DNA of 39,162 bases, taken from positions 1 to 39,162 of the forward strand of contig DATLUO010000079.1 of NCBI GenBank assembly GCA_035533075.1, written 5' to 3'. The stretch is from Pirellulales bacterium (GTDB lineage: Bacteria; Planctomycetota; Planctomycetia; Pirellulales; JAICIG01). This document shows, piece by piece, positions 1-7,023 of this stretch (within the stretch, counting starts at the first letter, position 1; the number at the start of each line of letters is the position of its first letter). Position numbers and translations under genes: made by a program. The notes under the pieces are model-generated. The model did no database searches and was not told the origin of the DNA. It saw nothing but the letters and a program-made list of their open reading frames with translations.

Positions 1-396
1 ATCTGTCGCAGAACCACCCCAGATTGGTGGATCTCGGCGGATCGAGCGGAAAGTGACTGCGCCTGGCCCCGGCCATCGATCGTGACGTCTACTCCATCGA
101 CAGAAAGTGCCGGCCATCCACCCCGTCGATGTCATATCGGCGCGATCGACCTCTCCCATGCCGCCGGAGGCCGGCGAGGGACACGATTGGATAGCGGCCG
201 GCGATTTTTGGTTCCCGGCAGGAACCGGCCATGAGCCGACGAATCCTAGCTCGGAAATCGACGGGCAAGCGCCGGCCTTCTTCGGAGGGTTGTGATCGAC
301 CGTTGCCTCCGTCCCCGGCACGAGCAGGCCGCCGCAGGCCGAGCAGAACTTGCTGTCAGCGTTGTTTTCGGCGGAGCAGGCGGGGCAGGTTTTCAT
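1..396 (-). pseudogene. Relic of zinc-ribbon Ser/Thr protein kinase, runs off left edge
   Basis: An ATG at 396 opens a frame without stop to the window edge. The first ~23 residues form a zinc ribbon with two CxxC knuckles (CPAC, CSAC), a common N-terminus of planctomycete Ser/Thr kinases. About 60 residues later the frame reads SGGMGEVDRAD, which closely resembles the kinase glycine-rich loop GGMGEVYRAD. Between them (about 190-230) the expected lead-in to that loop appears in another frame (PGT..., then AGRYPIVSLAG), so at least one frameshift separates ribbon and loop. After the loop the match to kinases ends: no VALK lysine or later motif is recognisable in any frame to position 1. I read this as a decayed, truncated kinase gene. 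The rest may lie outside the window or be lost. The first 25 residues are certain as a zinc ribbon; the kinase identity is inference from about 25 residues. Confidence 0.55.
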
Positions 397-440
397 GGGT
401 CAAGCGCAACGATTCCGAGAATGGATCGGGAGGTCGCGCG

Positions 441-806
441 TCAATGCGTCTTGGGTCGTCGTGGCTTGGGTTTGCCGTTGGCTGGCTCCAATTTGAGCTG
501 GAGAATCTTCGTCAGCCGATCAATAACGTCGGAGGTCAGCATCCGTTGTCCGGTCAGGAACCCGGCCAGCGTGTCCAGATCGGTCCCGGCGCGGTCCGCC
601 AATTCATCAAGGAGAATCTGGCTTGCATGGACTGCCCGCCGCAAGGCGCCGCTGTGCGTGGATTCCTGCGCCGCGTCACAAAGACGCTGATGCTTGGCGG
701 CCAGGTCCGGCAACTCCCTGGCAATCAGTGCGCGATCCTTGCGCAATTGGTTCAACTGTTCGGTGGTGAGATCAGTCGTTGATCGTATTGCTTTGGTTCG
801 CTTCAT
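441..806 (-). CDS. Small helix-turn-helix protein, probable antitoxin/regulator
   Basis: 121 residues from the ATG at 806; an upstream in-frame ATG at 845 is less likely because it lies inside the preceding small ORF. The C-terminal half (about residues 70-110) looks like an XRE/Cro helix-turn-helix: ILLDELADRAG, then GTDLDTLAGFLTG, then a helix with SDVIDRLTKIL. The N-terminal half is a charged helix rich in Arg, Glu and Gln. The tail is basic (KPKPRRPKT), fitting DNA binding. The start codon lies inside the 3' part of a 40-residue ORF in another frame (772-894), so the two are probably translated from one message, an arrangement usual for toxin-antitoxin pairs. No domain beyond the HTH is recognised, and the operator is not visible. 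Confidence 0.6.
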   Translation of the reverse strand: MKRTKAIRSTTDLTTEQLNQLRKDRALIARELPDLAAKHQRLCDAAQESTHSGALRRAVHASQILLDELADRAGTDLDTLAGFLTGQRMLTSDVIDRLTKILQLKLEPANGKPKPRRPKTH

Positions 807-894
807 GGTCAAGCACAAATTCAAAATCCTCCGGCGTGACATCATGCTCGGGCAGGTGCGCGATAATCTCGTCCGTCCAGAGGTAGAAATTCAT
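772..894 (-). pseudogene. 40-residue DUF4258-like toxin N-terminus, truncated
   Basis: The ORF starts at ATG 894, too short for most gene callers. It begins MNFYLWTDEIIAHLPEHDVT and continues PEDFEFVLDH. This matches the usual start of DUF4258/BrnT-like small proteins, in which 'EHGVTPEE.E.VL' is followed by about 40 more residues carrying the strand core. Here the frame ends after a further ten residues without family character (EANQSNTIND). The HTH gene starts inside it at 806, in another frame. Either it is a truncated toxin whose antitoxin survives, or a short leader ORF coupled to the HTH gene. Family assignment is by eye and tentative. Confidence 0.4.
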
Positions 895-1083
895 CGCTCA
901 ACTCGCAGGTGCCCCCGCGAGAGCTGAATGCATTGCTGGCGGCGATTCGTCACGGATGACAATGAGCGCGTGCTCGATCGCCAGTATAGCAGAGCGCGCG
1001 CAATGGGCGAGGCAGAGTTTATGGGGGGAAAGGGACATTCTACTTTTTCGACTTGGAGCGACGCCTCGAATGAAAAACCAGAA

Positions 1084-1129
1084 GGGGGCCGAAGCAAGAC
1101 ACCCATGGGGGCCGAAGCAAGACACCCAT
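1084..1129. repeat. Two perfect tandem copies of a 23-bp unit
   Basis: Positions 1084-1106 and 1107-1129 are identical 23-mers (core GCCGAAGCAAGACACCCAT). The second copy runs directly into the 320-bp direct repeat; a near match of the unit occurs at the same place in the other copy (about 2405-2425), where it is single. Confidence 0.85.
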
Positions 1130-1440
1130 CGTTTACGCGCGGGAGCGGGGACCAAGCAAACGTGGTGAGGGATCCGGCTACGGCGCGGGGTTGGCCCGGT
1201 TCCGCTGCGCCCTCAGCCGAGGGCCTGACCAAGGCTGAGCCGCCCGGTGGCCCCGCGGCCCGCGCGGTGCGGTTCCCGCGGAGTTGCGACCGGTTCTGGA
1301 TCCGCTGGCGATCAATGGCGAGGCGTCGCTCGGCACGCTGGCTTGCGTTGGTCGCTCGCTTGCACCGCGCGGTGGAACCGTCTGTCGAGCAACGCGTTAA
1401 CGCCTCGCCCACACGTGCCGGACGGCCTCCGGAGTGTCGG
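1111..1440. repeat. Direct repeat copy A (~330 bp)
   Basis: This segment matches 2407-2726 over its whole length with scattered substitutions and one 7-bp insertion near 1255. It spans most of the 741-bp stretch (895-1635) that has no intact gene. The repeat includes the last ~17 codons of a minus-strand gene relic (see 1397-1570) and about 270 bp of sequence beyond its stop, so the duplicated unit is a gene 3' end plus its downstream region. The remainder, 895-1083 and 1571-1620, shows no feature I can support. Confidence 0.8.
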
Positions 1441-1570
1441 CATGTTTCCCGGCCCTTATCGAGGCCTTCGGCCCGGCCCTTTTCCATGCCGACGCGCTCG
1501 GCGGTCGCGATGAACCGGAACCGCCGGATTGAGGTCATCTTCTCGCGCGACCTTTTGTGCTCCGACCCCA
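1397..1570 (-). pseudogene. 3' end of a degenerate gene, Rpn/PD-(D/E)XK-like C-terminus (relic A)
   Basis: The minus strand contains KRSREKMTSIRRF followed by ERVGMEKGRAEGLDKG. A lysine-rich 'REEKM..V.SIER..ie.G...G...G' segment of this kind is typical of C-terminal tails of planctomycete Rpn-type (recombination-promoting nuclease) proteins. One frameshift near 1450 is needed to continue into GKHADTPEAVRHVWARR and the TAA stop at 1397-1399. Relic B (2683-2802) ends with nearly the same peptide, KHPDSPEAVRQVWARR, then TAA. No nuclease core is present. The gene family is inferred; the shared C-terminus of the two relics is seen directly. Confidence 0.45.
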
Positions 1571-1620
1571 CGGCGCGATCACTCCCCGAGGCAGCCCAGG
1601 TGCGGGGGGCGCGTGCGTGC

Positions 1621-1629
1621 TGATATAAT
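1621..1629 (+). promoter_or_regulatory. Extended -10 promoter (TGATATAAT)
   Basis: TG, one base, then a perfect TATAAT consensus at 1624-1629, an extended -10 element. No good -35 box is visible 17 bp upstream, which extended -10 promoters tolerate. Transcription would begin about 7 bp downstream, at or next to the GTG at 1636, so the mRNA would be leaderless. Confidence 0.6.
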
Positions 1630-1635
1630 CGCAGT

Positions 1636-2358
1636 GTGGCGACCAATGACCAACCATCCGACGAACATCAGGTCGGGATCACCAATGCGCAGGAGAACAA
1701 CCCTGATGCGACAATCGCAGATCTCACGCGCCGCATGAATGGCCGTTTCGCGGCCGGGGAGTATGCGGAGGCCGCCGACCTTGCGTTGCAAATCACCGCC
1801 CTGAGCAAAGACGAACTTCGGCAAGCGTTCGAGCAGTATGAGGTGCGGGTTCTCTACCTCGACCACGAGGCGTTCGGCATCTACGCCGATCAGATCGAAC
1901 CGACCTACGATACGCTCGTCGATGGTCCGACCCCGGCGGTGTTGGCGGCGGCCACGGAATTCGGGAAGCGACACGCACAGGAGATGGTGCTGATCGCAAA
2001 GAAGGTATTCTCGGTTGACCTTTGGTATGCACAGGTTCATAATTCACATGCCAAAGTTATGAGTAGCACACGTTCCATTGACGACTTGATTGGGGCCTTC
2101 AACGCCCAGGCCCAGGCGGAGGGTCGATACGATAGCCGGACGTTCTGGGAGGTGCCCGCACGCCCGGGCTCGATCCACGATATCCCGGAAACGAACAAGT
2201 CCAAAGAATATCTCGCATGGTTTCGCGCGCGGAGGCTCGCAAAGCAAAGCGGTCGCGCCCGCTCCGGGCTGAAAGCAGATTCGCAGAACATTGCTTGCGA
2301 CCTCGCTGACCAGGCGACCGGTGAAGCACACATGGAACCGGCCATTGAGAAGCCGTGA
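1636..2358 (+). CDS. Conserved-looking hypothetical protein, 240 aa
   Basis: The frame opens with GTG at 1636, with no Shine-Dalgarno room because a perfect -10 box ends at 1629. The protein is acidic in its first two thirds and mostly helical, with alternating Ala/Leu/Glu segments such as AAGEYAEAADLALQIT that read like a TPR-type helix pair. The middle contains EVRVLYLDHEAFGIYADQIE. The C-terminal ~60 residues are more basic and low in structure. No signal peptide or membrane segment is seen. It lies between the two copies of the 320-bp repeat and has ordinary codon use, so it is probably a real gene. I do not recognise the family and assign no function. Confidence 0.55.
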   Translation: MATNDQPSDEHQVGITNAQENNPDATIADLTRRMNGRFAAGEYAEAADLALQITALSKDELRQAFEQYEVRVLYLDHEAFGIYADQIEPTYDTLVDGPTPAVLAAATEFGKRHAQEMVLIAKKVFSVDLWYAQVHNSHAKVMSSTRSIDDLIGAFNAQAQAEGRYDSRTFWEVPARPGSIHDIPETNKSKEYLAWFRARRLAKQSGRARSGLKADSQNIACDLADQATGEAHMEPAIEKP

Positions 2359-2406
2359 AGCACGTTCGTTCGCACGGTGGCGAATGAACCGCCCAAGTAG
2401 GATGGG

Positions 2407-2726
2407 CCGAACCAAGACGCCCATCGTTTACGCGCGGGAACGCGGACCAAGCAAACGTGGCGAGGGATCCGGCTGCGGCGCGCGGTTGGTCGGTTCCGCA
2501 GGCCCCGCAGCCGAGGGCCTGACCAAGGCTGAGCCGCCCGGTGGCCCCGCGCGGTGCGATTTCCGCGCACTTGCGAGCGGTTCTGGAGCGGCTGGCGATC
2601 GACGCCGAGACCTGGCTCGACACGCTGGCTTGATTTGCCCGCTCGCTTGCACCGCGCGGCGGATCGTGTGTCGAGCACGGCATTAACGCCTCGCCCACAC
2701 TTGCCGCACGGCTTCCGGACTGTCGG
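2407..2726. repeat. Direct repeat copy B (~320 bp)
   Basis: Partner of copy A (1111-1440), same orientation, beginning 49 bp after the stop of the 240-aa gene. On the plus strand this copy also contains a frame ending HLRAVLERLAIDAETWLDTLA and TGA (to about 2632) that reads like a protein C-terminus; in copy A a 7-bp insertion breaks the corresponding frame. Confidence 0.8.
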
Positions 2727-2802
2727 GATGTTTGACGCTGGCCAAAATCTGCCGCAACAAGTCCGCGTCTTGGATCTGCCGGACTTCGGGCATGAGCGCC
2801 AG
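2683..2802 (-). pseudogene. 3' end of a degenerate gene (relic B), paralogous to relic A
   Basis: On the minus strand, ALMPEVRQIQDADLLRQIL and ASVKHPDSPEAVRQVWARR are followed by TAA at 2683-2685. 'Residues...IQDADLLRQI...V..A.S.EAVR' is a common C-terminal helix pair in Rpn-family and related planctomycete proteins. Upstream the frame becomes low-complexity (GCG-rich hairpin at 2826-2878), so only the last ~38 codons are credible. The same C-terminal peptide ends relic A, so the two are paralogous gene ends. Confidence 0.45.
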
Positions 2803-2825
2803 CCCCGCGGCGGCGCCTAAACAAA

Positions 2826-2878
2826 AGCGACGCGCGCGTGTCGCTATTGTTAAGCAGCGCGCCGCGCGCGGCGCTTTT
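2826..2878. terminator. Two adjacent GC hairpins, second followed by TTTT
   Basis: 2826-2845 is a near-palindrome around GACGCGCGCGTGTC. 2856-2875 is a second one around CGCCGCGCGCGGCG, followed on the plus strand by four T. It could act as a rho-independent terminator on the plus strand, but no plus-strand gene ends nearby. The rest of the gene-free stretch 2879-3329 holds a perfect 18-bp palindrome at 2957-2974 (core CCCGGCGCGCCGGG), a GGGCAGGGG-type element at 3231-3242, and a possible 27-codon ORF (3250-3333) behind a GGAGGAG sequence. I see nothing else there. Confidence 0.3.
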
Positions 2879-3329
2879 GCCCGCACGCGCCAGCCGATCC
2901 GTGGAGCCTGCGCTCAAAGTGCTCAAAGACCGAATCGCTCAATTCGGCGGAACGGCATCCCGGCGCGCCGGGATTGCGTACAGAGGATTGGCCGCGCACC
3001 TCGTTGGACGCGACAAACGTGTCGCCTGTGCTCGGGTGAGACCCGGTCGGGCATGTGCAAACTCATCAAAAATCGACGAACCTTCCGGTAAGACCGTACT
3101 CAATTTTTGTTCCGATGGTAAGTATCGTTCTGTAGACTGCGAACGTGAACCTCCGCCCGGCAAGCGGGCGGCATCCGGTCGGAACAAAACTGGCATCAGT
3201 ACACGCTCGTCGGCCGCGAGTTTTTGCGCAGGGCAGGGGGGAGGAGCCGATGAGCGATGAGTGGCCCGGTCTGAATACCGGCCACAATAGGGCAGAGGAC
3301 GATGGCTTTCCTCACCCGGAGCGCGACGG

Positions 3330-3974
3330 CTAGCCGGTGCGATTGAGCAGTACTTGCCTTACCCAGTCACGGAACTGCGCGACGAGGGCCGTCGTATCCG
3401 TGCGCCCCAATTGGGCCAAGACAGGAACCAGGTCGGCGCTCGCCAATCGCGGCAACGAGAGGCTGTGGGTGCGGACCTGGTAGACGCCGGCTTCGAGAAT
3501 GTTAAAGGTCAAGCCTTCGCAGGTCGCTCGCCACACTTCGGGCACTCCTAAGGCCGCATAAATGCTCATGCGGTCGAGCGAGCTGTGCGTGAGATCCACT
3601 TCGATGGCAAGATCGGGGGGCGGATCGACGCGCAGATCCAGACGCGTTTTGCCCGCAAGCCGTCCCGCGTTTGCGATCCAATAACAATTATCGGGTTCAA
3701 GTCCCCGGCTTTTACGTCGCCGCCGCAAGGTGACGGTACGCCCGGGCTCGCACAGCAGTCGTAGCTCCTCAGTGACTACATCGATAAATCTTCCCAGTAG
3801 GTAAGCGGACTTTTCGTGTTCCCAGAGCGGGCTCATGATTTCCAGCATCCCCCGATCGTAAGTGAGCCGGAACCGCCGCCGTCGCTCGAAGGCACGCAGC
3901 AGCCGCGTGTACGTGCCCCAGTCGATGTCGTGGAGCACGGCTGCCGGCTTGACACTCGATGGGGCAGTAGACAT
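3330..3974 (-). CDS. Uma2-family endonuclease-like protein (DUF820)
   Basis: 214 residues from ATG 3974 (MSTAPSS); an in-frame GTG at 4013 would add 13 residues. The protein has the PD-(D/E)XK-type Uma2 fold signature: RLTYDRGMLEIMSPLWEHE in the first third, then a strand with DLRVDPPPDLAIEVDLTHSS that carries the PDLAIEVD active-site acidic residues, then YAALGVPEVWR. Uma2 proteins are abundant and multicopy in planctomycetes and cyanobacteria; their substrate is not established. The usual catalytic lysine after the ExD strand is absent, as in most members. It sits alone, convergent with nothing recognisable; 81 bp separate it from the ACP gene on the same strand. Confidence 0.85.
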   Translation of the reverse strand: MSTAPSSVKPAAVLHDIDWGTYTRLLRAFERRRRFRLTYDRGMLEIMSPLWEHEKSAYLLGRFIDVVTEELRLLCEPGRTVTLRRRRKSRGLEPDNCYWIANAGRLAGKTRLDLRVDPPPDLAIEVDLTHSSLDRMSIYAALGVPEVWRATCEGLTFNILEAGVYQVRTHSLSLPRLASADLVPVLAQLGRTDTTALVAQFRDWVRQVLLNRTG

Positions 3975-4055
3975 GAATCGGTCCTCCGCGGAAAGCCAGG
4001 GCACGGCACTCAAGAGTATTCTACCGCAAAGGAAAACGCAAAGCGGTGACGCGCC

Positions 4056-4337
4056 TCATGCCGCCGCACGGAACCGAGGTATCTGGGCTGCCGGCCCACC
4101 CACCTTCGATTTCAGCAGGTCGATCAACGCGCCGACGGTCCGGTTTTCGGTCAGCTCGGCATTCGTCAGCCGCACCTGAAAGCGCCTCTCGACGCGCATC
4201 AGCAGGCTGACGACGTCCACCGAATCCAACGCGAAATCCTCGGCCAGCACGGCGGCGTCGTCCAACGCCTCCAGGCTCCGGCTCGTTTCTTCCTCGAAAA
4301 GGGTCTTCAGCACATTGCGGATTTCTTCTCGGTTCAT
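4056..4337 (-). CDS. Acyl carrier protein
   Basis: 93 residues from ATG 4337 (MNREEIRN); an upstream in-frame start at 4373 would add a non-family 12-residue leader. The four-helix ACP pattern is clear, with the phosphopantetheine site ALDSVDVVSLLMRVE (Ser39 in DSVDV). It is longer than a housekeeping AcpP (about 78 residues) by a C-terminal tail (SKVGGPAAQIPRFRAAA), and its sequence is not that of the conserved FAS carrier, so it is probably a dedicated carrier. It is divergent from the operon starting at 4462 that contains two ketosynthase-type genes and an alpha-oxoamine synthase, which would be its natural partners. The 124-bp shared upstream region could allow co-regulation. Confidence 0.9.
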   Translation of the reverse strand: MNREEIRNVLKTLFEEETSRSLEALDDAAVLAEDFALDSVDVVSLLMRVERRFQVRLTNAELTENRTVGALIDLLKSKVGGPAAQIPRFRAAA

Positions 4338-4461
4338 GGTTGAGGCGAATGGTTGATGGGATGTCCCGGACATCTTCAGCGGTTAGTTAGCAGTTTCCGG
4401 CCTTCGCCGCAACGCCAGTAATCGGTGTTGACACAAAGGGCCACGGAGAAGAACCTTCAAC
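4338..4461. promoter_or_regulatory. Divergent intergenic region between ACP and the +strand operon
   Basis: The 124 bp between the ACP start and the barrel-protein start must hold promoters for both directions. I cannot pick a convincing -35/-10 pair. At 4429-4455 it contains a CACAAAGGGCCACGGAGAA stretch, similar in style to purine-rich dispersed repeats seen near GxxExxY genes in other genomes. Confidence 0.4.
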
Positions 4462-5601
4462 TTGCTCCATTCAGCCCTGGTCGCTCCCTTATCGTCACGG
4501 TGGTCGTCGCCCGTGTTGGTGCCCGTCTTTGTCGCAGCCCTGTCCCTCGGCGCCGGCCCCGCGACGCCGAGCTTTGGCCCAACGTGGCCGGTCAGCGCCG
4601 CGCCACCGCCCGCCGCGACCGAAATCAACGCAAAGAATTGGCAATGGCGCGACGGTTACTTGCAGCCGGCCGCGCCGGCGGTCCCGGCCGCACTACCGCC
4701 GCTGCCGCCGTACACGGCGCCGGCCGCGGCGCCCCTTCCGGCATACGACGAAAGCGTCGCTTATTACGACCCCTTCACCCGCCAGCTCGCCTTTGGCAAC
4801 GCCGGCTTTCAGCCCTATCACCTGGGCTGGTATTTCTATGACGAAGTGCCCTATATGCCGACCTCGCCGGTGCGCGGCGTGAGCGGCTCGTTTCAGGACG
4901 TGCAATACAACGCCTGGGCGCGTTATGCGCGGCTGCTCGGCCAGCGTCATCTCTTGGCATGGACCGGGGCCTGGAACTCGTCGTGGTGGACCGGCCCCTC
5001 CGGCGTAAACTTGCCGCCCGACGCGGAACAGCTCGTCTCCGATTTTCAGATCAGCTCGCTTTATGCGGGGCGCTGGAACTGGCAGGTGGGCGCCACGCCG
5101 CAAATCGACGCCGATTTTCGCCGCTCGCTCGATCACAACGCTTATATGGTCGATGGCCGCTTTGTGCTGTTTTATCAGGCCCGGCCCGACCTGCGCCTGG
5201 CGGCCGGCATGGCTTATTGGAACCGCGTCCACGGCATTCTCATCCCCTACGGCGGCCTTATCTGGTCGCCCGACGACCGCTGGGAATTCCGCCTTTTTTT
5301 TCCGCAAACCCGCATCAGCCGTTATTACGGGAACGTGGCCGGCAAAGATGTTTGGACCTATGCCACCCTCGGCTATCAGGTGCAGGCCTGGCAAGTGACC
5401 ATCCAGGACCAATCGTCCGCCAAAACGCGGATGCAAATGAGCGACGTGCAATTTCTGCTGGGGGCATCGGCGGCCGCCGGCAAGTGGACGGCCTTTATCG
5501 AGGGAGGCCTGATTTTCGACCGCCGCGTGCTTTTTCGCAGCCACGCCCCGCCATTTACCATCAACGACAACCTGATGCTGCGGGTCGGTGCGCTCTATTG
5601 A
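4462..5601 (+). CDS. Predicted outer-membrane beta-barrel protein (DUF6268-like)
   Basis: 379 residues using TTG 4462; GTG at 4513 or 4519 are alternatives that still keep the hydrophobic export segment (VLVPVFVAALSLGAG). Then come an Ala/Pro-rich linker (about residues 55-95) and about 280 residues of alternating aromatic and polar strands: AWTGAWNSSWW, YAGRWNWQVGATP, RFVLFYQARPDLRLAAGMAY, DRWEFRLFFPQTRISRYYG. The last residues, LMLRVGALY, end in an aromatic, as is usual for outer-membrane barrels. 'YNRVHGILIPYGGLIWSPDDRWEFRLFFP'-type order matches the DUF6268 family as I know it (assignment by eye). It is the first gene of the operon with the synthase genes, so it may export or anchor the product. 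Confidence 0.6.
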   Translation: MLHSALVAPLSSRWSSPVLVPVFVAALSLGAGPATPSFGPTWPVSAAPPPAATEINAKNWQWRDGYLQPAAPAVPAALPPLPPYTAPAAAPLPAYDESVAYYDPFTRQLAFGNAGFQPYHLGWYFYDEVPYMPTSPVRGVSGSFQDVQYNAWARYARLLGQRHLLAWTGAWNSSWWTGPSGVNLPPDAEQLVSDFQISSLYAGRWNWQVGATPQIDADFRRSLDHNAYMVDGRFVLFYQARPDLRLAAGMAYWNRVHGILIPYGGLIWSPDDRWEFRLFFPQTRISRYYGNVAGKDVWTYATLGYQVQAWQVTIQDQSSAKTRMQMSDVQFLLGASAAAGKWTAFIEGGLIFDRRVLFRSHAPPFTINDNLMLRVGALY

Positions 5602-5670
5602 CGCCATTCATCTTGCCGCAACCGGCGAAAACAGGTATTTTCCCGCTCTTATTCTTACGCACGCCGCAAC

Positions 5671-6963
5671 ATGGATGTCCGCATGCCGAAGCGCGAGTCA
5701 TTCCCGATGGAGAAGTTGGTCGATGGCTTACGTCAGAGCAAGCTGGTCAAGTTCTACGAGCAGCTCAACCAACGCTTCAACTCCGTCCATCTCAAGGAGT
5801 TGGCGGTCGCTTCGGTGGGGGCGCATCGCGAGATGCGCGTGGGCCACCACGACCTGATCAATTTCGGATTTGACAGCTTTTTGGGGCTCGACCAGCACCC
5901 GCGAGTCAAAGAGGCGCTGGCCCGCGGCGCCGACCGGTGGGGCACGCAGTTTGGCGCGTCGCGGGCGTTTGCAAGCTGCCAGACCGAGGTCGAGCTCGAA
6001 GGGAGAATTGCAAGCTGGATCGGCACCGAGGCCGCCTTGATCTATCCCTCGGTGACGCTGGCCAACCTGGGCGCGCTGCCCGGTCTGGTCGAACCGCAAG
6101 ATCTGCTCGTCGTCGACGAGTACGCCCACAATTCGATCCTGGAAGGCACGAAGCTGGCGCGCGCCAACGGCGTGCGAGTGGTTTCTTTCAGCCATAACGA
6201 CCCCGGCGATCTCGAACGAGTGCTGCAGGCGTCGAGGCCCTATCGGACGGCGATCGTGGCCATCGACGGCGTGTACAGCATGAGCGGCGCCGTCGCCGAC
6301 ATGGCCGGGCTCGATCGAGTGGCGAGGCGGCACGACGCCGTGTTGTATATCGACGACGCGCACGCCACGGCCGTCATGGGCGATTGCGGCCGCGGCACCG
6401 TGTTCGACGCCCTGGGGAGCTACGACAACGCCATCGTGGTCGGTTGCTTCTCAAAAGCCTGTTCGGTTTTCGGGGCCTTTGTGGCTTGCTCGCGCGACCT
6501 GCAGCGCCTGCTGAAGATGCGGTCGACGACGTACATTTTCGGCGGCCCCGTGCCGCCGCCTTACCTCGAGGCCATCGCGGCGGTGATCGACCTGCTTTGC
6601 TCGGACGACTACACCGCCTTGCGAAACCGGCTCGACGAGAACATCGACCGCGCCGTCCGCGGCCTGAAGGAACACGGCCTGGTATTGCTGGGCGGCCAAT
6701 CGCCCATCCTGTCGGTCCTGATTGGCGACGAGGAAGACACCTTTATGGCCGGCAAGTTCCTCTTCGACCGCGGCTATTACGTGCAGTCGGTCACCTTTCC
6801 GGCCGTGCCCTATCACGCCGGCGTGCTGCGCGTGCAAATCAACTCGAATCACACCCGCGAGGCCATCGACGGGCTGATCGACGCCTTCGGCGAATTAAAG
6901 GAATTCGTCGGCCTGCCAACGGCGGACGACGCAGCCAGTCGGAGGGCGGCGCGGGCCGCATAG
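5671..6963 (+). CDS. PLP-dependent alpha-oxoamine synthase (BioF/KBL/SPT family)
   Basis: 430 residues from ATG 5671. The family joins an amino acid to an acyl thioester with loss of CO2. Visible landmarks: GASRAFASCQTEVELE (residues 95-110) in place of the GSR.. .G loop; DEYAHNSILEG (149-159); DGVYSMSGAVADM (199-211); YIDDAHATAVMG (226-237) with Asp228/His231 as in BioF; and CFSKACSVFG (259-268) with Lys262 as the PLP lysine. The normal family context TLSKA.G is changed to CFSKACSVFG. The N-terminal extension (about 40 residues) is charged. It lies 69 bp after the barrel gene and, with an ACP opposite and ketosynthases downstream, probably uses an acyl-ACP. Candidates from known biology are biotin-type AON synthase, serine palmitoyltransferase or natural-product enzymes such as CqsA and PigH; the rest of a biotin operon is absent. 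Substrates are unknown. Confidence 0.85.
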   Translation: MDVRMPKRESFPMEKLVDGLRQSKLVKFYEQLNQRFNSVHLKELAVASVGAHREMRVGHHDLINFGFDSFLGLDQHPRVKEALARGADRWGTQFGASRAFASCQTEVELEGRIASWIGTEAALIYPSVTLANLGALPGLVEPQDLLVVDEYAHNSILEGTKLARANGVRVVSFSHNDPGDLERVLQASRPYRTAIVAIDGVYSMSGAVADMAGLDRVARRHDAVLYIDDAHATAVMGDCGRGTVFDALGSYDNAIVVGCFSKACSVFGAFVACSRDLQRLLKMRSTTYIFGGPVPPPYLEAIAAVIDLLCSDDYTALRNRLDENIDRAVRGLKEHGLVLLGGQSPILSVLIGDEEDTFMAGKFLFDRGYYVQSVTFPAVPYHAGVLRVQINSNHTREAIDGLIDAFGELKEFVGLPTADDAASRRAARAA

Positions 6964-7023
6964 GCGGGCCTGCGCCCCAGCATGGAATCTGACGCCGCCA
7001 CACGACGAACACCACACAATCCC

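Noticed and set aside
891..1646. 251-codon minus-strand open frame
   Set aside because: Only short parts (relic A) are credible; the rest is repeat DNA read in an arbitrary frame.
2099..2926. 275-codon minus-strand open frame
   Set aside because: Overlaps the 240-aa gene and repeat copy B; only the short relic B in another frame is protein-like.
3250..3333. 27-codon ORF behind GGAGGAG
   Set aside because: Good ribosome site, but no homology and no context; too short to support.
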